Assembly (NCBI GenBank): GCA_029964075.1 | Contig: CM057135.1 | Span: 11,930,863-11,994,862, forward strand | DNA length: 64,000 nt | Reading direction: 5' to 3' | Origin: Patiria pectinifera | Taxonomy: Eukaryota > Echinodermata > Asteroidea > Valvatida > Asterinidae | Part shown: one piece after another, positions 56,014-64,000 of the stretch | Numbering within the stretch: position 1 is the stretch's first letter | Layout: every line of letters begins with the position of its first letter | Notes under the pieces: generated by a model | What the model was told of the DNA's origin: nothing | Database searches by the model: none | Seen by the model: only the letters and a program-made list of their open reading frames with translations | Position numbers and translations under genes: made by a program

Positions 56014-57198
56014 TGTGAGGGATGTCGGACGTACTTGTAAGTTACGATGCACTTGTAATTTTACCGGTGTGCGGCAACAGCGCCACCTGGCGGCGGCCTT
56101 GGCATTCCTCACGTTGCCATTGCCTCCGCTGTTGGCCTGTCCGCTGCACACCAACTTTCAGGTACATTTCTCTATTTTGTTAACTGTAAATTCCATTTAA
56201 TTTAGATAATCATACTGTTGGGGGAATATAGCAATTGTGGGACAACTTTGGTAACGTTTAAAGGGATATTTAAATGGGTAATTTAGGTCAAACTTTTCTG
56301 TAACTTTTCGATCGATAAACAAATGGAGGCCCTCTTGCGGTACGTTCAGAATAGTTCGTATACATGTACATGTATCTCATGCCCAAAATTGACGATGCCA
56401 TGACTGAAAACTATTGTTGTTATCCTTGTATTAAAGTTGTTGCAATCATATGGATCTTCAGTGAAGTTAGTACTAAGGTTTATTCATTTTGACTTGACAC
56501 ATACAAACAAGCTTTTCTGTTCTTTTAGTCACATGAAATTGTACATGTAAATGCACATGTAGGAAGATTTATCACATGTAAACAAACATGTACTTGGGGA
56601 ATTTATAACGTGAGTGCCCTACTTATGATTGGAACTTGGATTTGTGTAGAATATGTGGGCTTTAATTAAGCTGGATTTTATCTCTAAGGTAACACAGTAA
56701 TTAGAGAGTAATCCGACAGTACTTGTGAAATATTGATTCACAGTCTTTATTTCAATTCTCATGTTAATTAATGACTCAAGTGACAACCAGAGTAAACTCT
56801 TTGTCATTGCAGTCAGTAAGTAAGTCCATATACGGTAAACAAATTAGGCTTTCATTAAATTCCAGTAGGAAAACTGACCAGGGTAATTAATTTCCTGACG
56901 GTTCGTAAATTTAATGTGTCGTTATTTTGCATCAAAGTTCCCGTCTGATGATTTTCAAACTATACATGTATAAATTTTGTCTTAAGTTAACTTTCAGGGA
57001 ATACTTGATTTATTTTGTTTTCTCTCTCTGTTTATTTTGATTCCTCACGTTGCCATCGCCTCCGCTGTTGGCCTGTCCGCTGCACACCAAGTTTCAGTGG
57101 CTGAAATAAACCATCACATAGAGATCCGAATCCTGGGTGTTCGCTGTGTGTTCTTCACCAAATCACCACAGCTGACCAAACAGCCCCCCCCCCCCACA
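56014..57198 (+). repeat. Gypsy-4 3' LTR
   Basis: Begins TGTGAGGGATGTCGG and ends in a C-rich tract plus ACA. A 55-base segment (TTCCTCACGTTGCC ... GCTGCACACCAA(C/G)TTTCAG) occurs at 56107-56162 and again at 57042-57097, separated by 935 bases; the first copy ends CAG|GTACAT and the second TTTCAG|TGG, which look like splice sites. Confidence 0.8.
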
Positions 57199-57411
57199 CT
57201 AGCTTTGCAGCATTTTGATATTTATGTGACATGTGGTACAGGTGATGTAACTGTTTACACCGACCACAATCCTCTTGTCTTCTTGGATAAGTTCAAAACC
57301 AAGAACAAGAGACTCTTTCGTTGGAGTCTGTTGTTACAACCACCTGCTTTAAAGTTTGTTCACATTGCCGGCAAAGAAAATGTAACTGCCGACGCTCTTT
57401 CTCGAGCGTAG
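57199..57411 (+). pseudogene. Gypsy-3 RNase H, 3' half
   Basis: Encodes [33 protein letters not shown] and ADALSRA, then TAG at 57409-57411. It matches the missing C-terminal part of the RNase H interrupted at 52596, in the same orientation, and is followed by the Gypsy-3 polypurine tract and 3' LTR. Confidence 0.88.
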
Positions 57412-57526
57412 AAATTGCGGCTGAATCAGAAAAAAAGAGTTTTGCTCCACCAGAGCAAAGAACAAAATACATATAAGGAGCAAAGAAGATGAGAACAAAA
57501 GAATTTTTCTATGTAAAATTCTTTAC

Positions 57527-57536
57527 AGGGCGGAGG
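57527..57536 (+). promoter_or_regulatory. Gypsy-3 polypurine tract
   Basis: AGGGCGGAGG lies immediately before TGTTTAGATGATG of the 3' LTR. Confidence 0.75.
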
Positions 57537-58546
57537 TGTTTAGATGATGTATTGATTATGATGATGTATTAATTAATTAATATTTATTCCAGAGTTGTAG
57601 TAGTGTATTATTTATTTGGTGGCATGTAAAACTGTATTACATACTATCGGTTTTCTTGTTAAAAAAAATAGTGGCTGGAACGATGTCCTAAACCTTTTTA
57701 ACTATTCAAGGGGCGAGCAGTTTAACCCAATTGGGGCGAGCAGTTTAGATATGCTAATAAGAATGAACAATCGTTAAAAAGTCGGAGAGCGGAAAGTTAG
57801 AATTTACGGTATGCATCAGATGTGCCTGGAATGTTCGTCCCCGTATAAAATGGATCGTCGTTGGGGTGTGCCTTTCATCCCATACCATCGGACGGAGAGG
57901 ACCGTGAGTTTCACGACTGTGCCCACTGCCGGCTGTTGGGGTGTTTTCCCCGGGGCACACGCCTGAAGACCAAGACGGGGAGTCTGCTGTCTGATGATCT
58001 CCCCCTTTATGTCGCTCGTCGACTGGACAGCAGATTGGAGCTTCAAGCAAGTTTGGAGTTTGCACCGCTAGGGTGCTGCCTGGTTTGGGTTTGGCGACTT
58101 CGTCGGACAAGAGACTTGGGTCTGAGTTACCGGACCCTGACGTCACTTCACGGGGGTACTGATCCGACGTGCGTGAACTCACGAGTACGGCGTACTGACC
58201 GTACTAGCTGCGTAACGGGAGGCCCGTTAGAGGAACCCCTTTTCCTGCTGCTCATCACCGGAGTCATCATAGAGCACCCACCAAGACAAGAACTATGAAC
58301 TTTTTGTTATACCCCCTGCTCGCCCCACCACTCACTCTCTGGTAATCTATCATGGTATATTGGTATTTTCTTAAATTGAATTGGTGTGTAAAGTGTTTTG
58401 TATTGGTTCTGTTGAAATAATAATATTAATTGTTAATTAAGGTGTGAACTGGTTTGCCTTTGCTTTATTCATGTCCACTTTGTTTTGGTTCCGTTTCTGG
58501 GGAGTAAATTTCGGGGTTGGGTTTACTCTTTTGTTTTGGGATCATA
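57537..58546 (+). repeat. Gypsy-3 3' LTR
   Basis: Nearly identical to the 5' LTR apart from about 88 extra bases (about 57756-57843) between octamer and TATA, small deletions, and loss of the terminal ACA. The copies clearly descend from one insertion. Confidence 0.9.
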
Positions 58547-59375
58547 TATATTCTTTATTGCGTGTGTTTTTCTTGACAAATAAATCATCGTCATTTACCG
58601 CCACCAAGCCAGTTCGGTGGAACTGTTTTTATCTGCTGCCTATCACTGACAACTGGTACAATTATAATAGTATACTCATCATGCCTTGCATTTATGCAGT
58701 AAGCTTGTTGTAGACACACCTACACACGAAGTGTTTTGCCCACGAATGGGGCTATTGTTCTAAGTGTATCTGAACTTGGTAGTGACCTTACACATTATGC
58801 CTTGAGTAGATTGGGGTTCATATTCATTCATTCTAAGTGGATGAGGTAATGTCTGGGTTTCTGTGTGCTTCATGGCCAAGTCTGAATTTTGGTGTGCCAT
58901 TCAGACATATAGCCATATTCTGCGTTGGAGGGGGGGGGGGGGGGAGGGGGTTCTTACCCCTAACAATTGGTAAAGAGTGCCCTTTTTTCTCAGCAAGTGG
59001 CCTTTTTAAAAAGAAGTGGTGCTTTTTTGTGTGCCAAATGCCGTTTTGATTTTACGGAGGCCAAGTGTCCGGAAAAAAACCCGTGTGTACATTTCACCAC
59101 GGATGTGCAAGTGCCCTTTTACAAAATTTATAAACCCCCCATAACAACGACCGTGCACGACATTCACGCTCCTAAGCTAAATTTGCGAGGAGCATCTTTA
59201 AGACTTCAATTGGACCCAGGGACAGAGGTAATGATAATATGGTTATTGTAGAATCTTGTGTAATTATTGTAGTTATATTAGTGAGAATTTAGGTGATTTT
59301 AAGACAATGTTTCAATGAACTAACTTTCAGGTTGGATACTGACACTGAGATATACGTGAGATGTACTTCGCACAA
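58547..59375. other. Gene-free stretch
   Basis: No protein recognised. A long poly-G tract lies at about 58930-58945. ACAA at 59372-59375 is the left target duplication of the next element. Confidence 0.6.
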
Positions 59376-59955
59376 GGGTCATTCCATGTCGGACCAACGC
59401 ACTTTTTTACCTCATGTCTTCTGATTTTGATAAAAATTGCTGTGCTTGTAGGTCCTAATGAGCAATGAATACACACCAATTTTTAGCCCGATCCGACCTA
59501 CCATGTGGTCAGGGCAGAAGCCACAAAAAATGGCATTTTTAGAGTAAAATACCACCCTTTTGGTATAAATATGTCAAAACTATAACAATTTTCATCGAAT
59601 ATATGTGAATTTGGTATTAAAATAATGAGGATTGCATGCTCAAATCACTTCTTTTGTCAAAATTAAATTTTGTGAAAAGTAGGTCAGGTGACCTTAAATA
59701 TGCTATCGTGACCTTTGACCTAATTTTTGTAATAATGTATCATTCCGAAAATCAACGAAATAAAAATAACTTGCTAGAGCATGTCTTCATCTATCAGAAT
59801 CTACTAAAAATCAGTTGGGGTCTTCAAAATTTACAACTTTATGACTATTTTTGTACAGTTGGTAGGTTACAAATGAGTCAATTTATAGACTTTACATAAG
59901 AAATACACCAACACCACTTACTATTCTGTTTCTTAAGTTACTAAAATTAATCTAG
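59376..59955. repeat. Left terminal inverted repeat
   Basis: Outer end GGGTCATTCCATGTCGGACC; inner part includes AGGTCAGGTGACCTT, and the arm ends around CTAAAATTAATC. It has accumulated independent changes from the right arm, so the insertion is not brand new. Confidence 0.88.
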
Positions 59956-60237
59956 ATTTTTATGTATAAAGTACAAAGCCAGGAGAAACAAAATTCTACC
60001 TTCTGATTCCAAAGAAACTGTCTAAGCAGAATATCTGGATTCGGAAGTGTGCACTGATCTTTGTTATTGACTGGACAAAACATGACACTTGAGGGAGCTA
60101 GAATTCTTGCATCAGTCAACACAAGTTAGTGACTAAACACATGGCATGCATGGTGTATGCAATTTAGCATCGTGCACAACAGTTGGGTATTTTTTGCTCA
60201 TAGATTGACAGTCTTGTCTTTGGACAGTGTGAAAACA

Positions 60238-62497
60238 ATGTCTCAATCTCAGCATGCTCAGTGTTCAGTAGGACTGTGCCTAAAAGAAGAATGTTATGAT
60301 GACGCTGAACATTTACAACCGAAAGATGAGGAATTACAGTGTCTGCGTCTCAGATCAGGTTGTGAAACAGTAACCACAGTGTGCAAGTTACACTCCCAGC
60401 GATTTGGAAGGCTGTATTGCAGTAATCAGCGGAGGTGCTGTGATCCTCTCAACCTTCATACTGGTAAGGTGCATGCCCCAGGGCTGCGAGAAATAACATT
60501 GGAACAATCGCAAAAACATCACTATGGTCTCATACCTGGAAAGAAACTCTGCCGCAGCTGTCGTTCATCAATTTTCAACGTGTCTCTACCACAACCTGAA
60601 CTGTCTTCGATAAGATCAAGTACTGAACCTGTACTATCTTCAAGTACTGAATCATCTGATGAACCATCAACAAGTGAAGCTTACCCATCTCAGACCCCCA
60701 TTCAGGAAGTGGCTGCCACTACATCACTCTCATCGGTAAATCAGGCTCTTCATACAATTGGGGTTACTCCAATTATGCGTAGAAAACTTGGTCATAAAAA
60801 GTACCAACAAAAGAAATTCAAGGCAATTGAAACCAGACTGACATCACAGCTTGGAATTCAACAAGTTCCCCAACCTTCAACTTCTGAGGAAATTTTGGAA
60901 CAATTGAAGGAAAAATTTGTCACTGCTACAAACAGCGAGAAGCTTCAGATTCTCACAATTGTACCGAAGAGTTAAAGTATTCGCAAAATTATGCAGGAAT
61001 TCCAAACCAGTGACTGGATGGCCAGGAAGGCAAAAAGACTGGTGAGATTCCTTTTCTTTTTCTCTTTGTTTTTGCCTTTCTTTATCCAGATAAGGCCATA
61101 AAATAGTTCTGCTTCTGGTTTCCCTACGTACCCTATTATGGCAGCCCCTACCCTATTTTTTTTATGGTTAAAATGAGGAAAAAACACCAAAAATCATCAA
61201 TTTCTACTTTTTACCCTTGACTACACGCAGAAGCCTCTATATGATTGTACACAAAAGAAATTGGCAAAATAAAAAAAATTCCCTACCTACCCTATTTTCG
61301 AAAGTCATGTAATCGGAAACAGAACTCTTTTTTTTGGCCTAAAGTACTTTACATTTGTAATGTATTTTGCTGATAATTTTGTTGTAAGCAACATTGTATC
61401 AGTTTATTTTAAATTTAATCTCCATGGCGGTTTTGGCCAAACAATCACTTCATAATAATAGTTAATTGAAAATAATGCATGCATGGTCGTGATGTTTTTT
61501 TCTTAATACGGAACCATGTTACAAAAATCCCTTATCACCAAAAGAATTCTCCCCCAATAGTCGGATAGTTTGACTTATATCATTTTTTGTTCAACCATGT
61601 CTCCTTCAGGTTGCTGAAAAAGGAATTTTGTCCTCACCCAATCCTCGCTCTGGGAAAACTCTCAGCGAAGATGTCATCAACCACGTGAAAAGTTTTTATG
61701 ACAGTGATGATATCAGTAGACTGATGCCGGGGAAGAAGGACTGTGTGTCCATCCGAGAAGGTAACCAACGGATTATCTGCCAGAAGCGTCTGCTTTTGTG
61801 CAACTTAGATGAAGCATACAGGGCATTTAAGGACAAGTATCCAGAACTGAAGGTGGGTTTTTCGAAATTTGCCGAATTAAGGCCCAAGTATTGCGTTGTA
61901 GCTGGAAGTAGTGGTACACATTCCGTGTGTGTCTGTACCCATCATCAAAATGTAAAGCTGATGATCCATGCCGTTGACATTCCTCGTTTTCGTGGATCCT
62001 ACAAAAATCTGCTTGCTGAAATCACCTGTAATCCTGGCACAACGGACTGTTTCCTGGGAAATTGTTCTATGTGTCCCAAGGTTGCTGACCTGAAGCAGCA
62101 TATCATGGAGGAGATAGAAGATGAGGCTATCGATGAAATATGTTACAAGCAGTGGGTATCAACAGACAGATCAACATTAGAAACCATGACAGCAGAGGTT
62201 GATTCATTCTGTGATCGGTTTTCTGAGAAGCTTCTTCAGCTGAAACGGCATGAATTCATTGCTGACCAGCAAGCAAAGGTGAATATTCCAGGAATACAGT
62301 TTGATTTTGTGGACAAGAGTGAAGTGCAACAGTGCGGAGAATTCCTTGAGAGTCGATTCTCATTAACAGTGACTGTTCAGGGCACACAACAGCTCCATGC
62401 CTTCTACCAACACCCAGTACAGCGGACTCACGTCCAGGTGAAATTCATCTCAAAGGAACAAAATGCCAAGTCTGTGAGAGTCATTAAAGTTCAATAA
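60238..62497 (+). pseudogene. Two-exon transposon protein (putative transposase), core deleted, stop in exon 1
   Basis: Exon 1 is 60238-61041 (ATG of MSQSQHAQC; an upstream ATG at 60157 is in frame) and exon 2 is 61610-62497. The splice sites CTG|GTGAGA and CTTCAG|GTTGCT join two matching frames in phase 0. Exon 1 encodes a Cys/His-rich domain (CKLHSQRF, RRCCDPL, KLCRSCR) likely to bind zinc and DNA, a Ser/Thr-rich linker and a helical region. A TAA at 60973-60975 interrupts it 22 codons before the splice site. Exon 2 holds LMPGKKDCVS, GSSGTHSVCVCTHHQNVKL and QWVSTDRSTLET, all typical of a large metazoan family known to me only as uncharacterised, multi-copy proteins. Around 62279-62299 the central, probably catalytic, part of the family seems to be missing. 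Function as transposase is inferred from its position between terminal inverted repeats. Confidence 0.8.
61042..61609 (+). other. Intron of the transposon protein
   Basis: Begins GTGAGATTCC and ends CTCCTTCAG. The joined exons are in frame with each other, and the residues on both sides (WMARKAKRL and VAEKGILSS) fit the family. Length 568 bases. No nested gene. Confidence 0.82.
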
Positions 62498-62889
62498 GCA
62501 CAGTGATGAATGAGTAAAGGTAACTTCGATTGTAATATTAAGTATTATCTTCAAGCAAATTTGAATACTAGACCCTGATTAGTCCATCTATAGCAACAAC
62601 TGTGTGATTTTATATAATATTGCACAGCTATATTGCACCCCAGATATTAAAAATGTACGTGTACATATGTTGTGTCATTTCCTGCTGAACGGACCAATAC
62701 ACTACATGTATGCACGTACATCTTCACCGCGTGTACGCATTTGATATCAAGTTTGCTTGAAGACAAATTGGTTATAAATCCTACTTGCGTTGTGGAACAC
62801 GGAATTATGTAGTGCATCGAGTGGCATATGGGTCACGGCAGCATTGCATTATTTCATATTCCAAGCGCGCTCGTGGGATAACTTATTAT

Positions 62890-63075
62890 CAGTGGCACCC
62901 AGGAAGGGGGGAGGGGGCAGGGGGTGGAGGGGGCTCGAACCCACCCCCAACATTGTCAATTTGTTTGTTTGATTTTAGGCTAGTTTTGTTGGTCCAATCT
63001 TTTACAGAAATTTGAACAAAAAACAATTTATGACCCCCCCCCCCCACCAAAAGCCAAATCCTGGGTGCGCCACTG
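62890..63075. mobile_element. hAT-type MITE, 186 bp
   Basis: Ends CAGTGGCACCCAGGA and TCCTGGGTGCGCCACTG are inverted repeats of the CAGTGGC class usual in hAT elements. The flanks CTTATTAT (62882-62889) and CTGATAAT (63076-63083) agree at 6 of 8 positions, compatible with a decayed 8-bp target duplication. The interior is mostly G- and C-runs. It lies between the transposon gene and the right inverted repeat. Confidence 0.78.
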
Positions 63076-63141
63076 CTGATAATTTACACTATGAGTCTGG
63101 TTAGACCTCATCAGCCCTCAGAATGAGAAATTCACAAACCA

Positions 63142-63718
63142 AGATATATTTTAGTAACTTTAGAAACAGAATAGTAAGTTGTGTTGGTGTATTTCTTATG
63201 TAAAGTCTATAAATTGACTCATTTGTAACCTAACAACTGTACAAAAATAGTCATAAAGTTGTAAATTTTGAAGACCCCAACTGATTTTTAGTAGATTCTG
63301 ATAGAAGAAGACATGCTCTAGGAAGTTATTTTGATTTCGTTGATTTTCGGAATGATACATTACTACCAAAAATGGGTCAAAGGTCACGATAGCATATTAA
63401 AGGTCACGTGACCTACTTTTCACAAAATTTAATTTTGACAAAAGAAGTGATTTGAACATGCAATCCTCATTATTTTAATACCAAATTCACATATATTCGA
63501 TGAAAATTGCCATAGTTTTGACATTTATACCAAAAGGGTGGTATTTTACTCTAAAAATGCCATTTTTTTGTGGCTTCTGCCCTGACCACATAATAGGTCA
63601 GATCGGGCTAAAAATTGGTGTGTATTCATTGCTCATTAGGACCTACAAGCACAGCAATTTTTATCAAAATCGGAAGACATGAGGTAAAAAAGTGCGTTGG
63701 TCTGACATGGAATGACCC
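63142..63718. repeat. Right terminal inverted repeat
   Basis: Inverted counterpart of 59376-59955, with outer end GACATGGAATGACCC. Short frames in the two arms are mirror images and are not genes. Confidence 0.88.
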
Positions 63719-64000
63719 ACAAGCTTCTTAGATGATCGTTAACATCCACACTCGCTAAGAATTAGGTGTCTAAACCCATAATTTCAAGGTCACAGATCAC
63801 AATAAAACTATTTTTGGATGTAACCACATGTGTCTCTGGCATAGGAATATAGTGGTTCACGTAAAAACTGCGATAAACAATAGAGTAAAAAAACCCCAAA
63901 TTAATTAAGAAAACATTTCTCATTTCCTCACTAAATATCTTTAAAAACATTCAGTTTCACTTTTATCATGCACTTATTACATGTGAATAAAGACTAAATA
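63719..64000. other. Gene-free window end
   Basis: Begins with the right ACAA target duplication. The rest is AT-rich without recognisable features. Confidence 0.7.

Larger units (their letters stand above)
52597..57198 (+). mobile_element. Gypsy-4: internally deleted LTR retrotransposon nested in Gypsy-3
   Basis: Starts TGTGAGGGAT at 52597 and ends CCCACA at 57198, flanked on both sides by CTAG (52593-52596, 57199-57202), a 4-bp target duplication in the RNase H gene of Gypsy-3. Only the first ~112 bases of the 5' LTR remain; they are joined at about 52708 directly to mid-RT, so the rest of the LTR, gag and protease are gone. The order RT-RH-IN is the ordinary Ty3/Gypsy one, so this is a different lineage from its host element. 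Confidence 0.88.
45844..58546 (+). mobile_element. Gypsy-3: Gmr1-like LTR retrotransposon with nested insertions
   Basis: Plus-strand element with 5' LTR 45844-46769, primer site, gag, protease, integrase, RT, RNase H, polypurine tract and 3' LTR 57537-58546. Integrase lies before RT, as in Gypsy-2. It is split by a TA-flanked MITE (48731-50029) and by Gypsy-4 (52597-57198). When these are ignored, the domains run in order, but there are at least ten stops or frameshifts. The last three bases of the LTR (ACA) are missing from the right copy, and no target duplication is visible. Confidence 0.9.
59376..63718 (+). mobile_element. DNA transposon with ~580-bp terminal inverted repeats and 4-bp ACAA target duplication
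   Basis: Bases 59376-59955 recur inverted at about 63142-63718 with about 90% agreement by eye. The ends are GGGTCATTCCATGTC and its complement. Both ends are bordered by ACAA (59372-59375, 63719-63722). Inside lies a two-exon protein on the plus strand. A 4-bp duplication is known for Sola-type transposons, and the protein family is multi-copy in many invertebrates, so I suggest (not prove) a Sola-like transposase. A hAT-type MITE is nested near the right end. Confidence 0.87.

Noticed and set aside
59636-59899. 87-residue frame in the left inverted repeat and its mirror at 63196-63387
   Set aside because: Both are shadows of the same inverted repeat, without domain or start context.

Overview
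This window looks like intergenic, transposon-dense DNA from a non-vertebrate deuterostome (echinoderm, amphioxus or hemichordate type). The reasons are a spliced reading frame, AT-rich sequence, many TACATG-type runs, a tRNA-derived SINE, a CR1/L2-type LINE, and two Ty3/Gypsy elements whose integrase precedes the reverse transcriptase. That Gmr1-like order is known mainly from deuterostomes. I see no convincing host gene, tRNA, rRNA or CRISPR. Almost everything recognisable is mobile DNA, most of it broken.

Layout. 1-3720: a near-perfect tandem duplication (unit 2220 bp; the first copy lacks 520 bp) carrying the last exon of an unidentified zinc-finger-like protein. 3721-9218: old satellite-like repeats, a GC-rich inverted-repeat island, a TTGATG microsatellite and an inverted copy of a repeat found again near 20 kb. 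9219-12666 (minus): a 5'-truncated CR1/L2-like LINE with an intact endonuclease-RT frame. 13.57-15.89 kb: an inverted-repeat element with a nested SINE. 16.015-18.206 kb: an element with about 340-bp terminal inverted repeats, a 6-bp target duplication and an internal 21-bp minisatellite. 18.45-27.25 kb: a head-to-tail series of five related 1.2-2.7 kb units with 5' and 3' hairpins and CTAGT tails, resembling non-autonomous Helitrons. 27.4-28.0 kb: 15-bp GTAATGCGAGTAACC motifs.

29.3-58.5 kb is a retrotransposon graveyard. Gypsy-1 (plus; gag piece at 29.3 kb, remainder at 42.0-45.1 kb) has RT-RH-IN order. Gypsy-2 (minus, 32.4-40.1 kb) and Gypsy-3 (plus, 45.8-58.5 kb) are Gmr1-like with IN-RT-RH order, SCAN-like gag and the same tRNA-Pro-type primer site. 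Gypsy-3 was invaded by a TA-flanked MITE (48.73-50.03 kb) and by Gypsy-4 (52.60-57.20 kb, CTAG target duplication inside the RNase H gene). The protein domains in each element together form one copy-and-paste machine (capsid, protease, integrase, RT, RNase H), but each copy carries stops, frameshifts or deletions.

59.376-63.718 kb: the most interesting object, a 4.3 kb DNA transposon with about 580-bp terminal inverted repeats, an exact 4-bp ACAA target duplication and a two-exon protein of a widespread, poorly characterised metazoan family. Its middle seems to have been removed by a deletion between two introns, leaving an in-frame 21-bp GT...AG remnant. A hAT-type MITE is nested inside it. 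Coordinates and homologies were judged by eye; no search or alignment was run.
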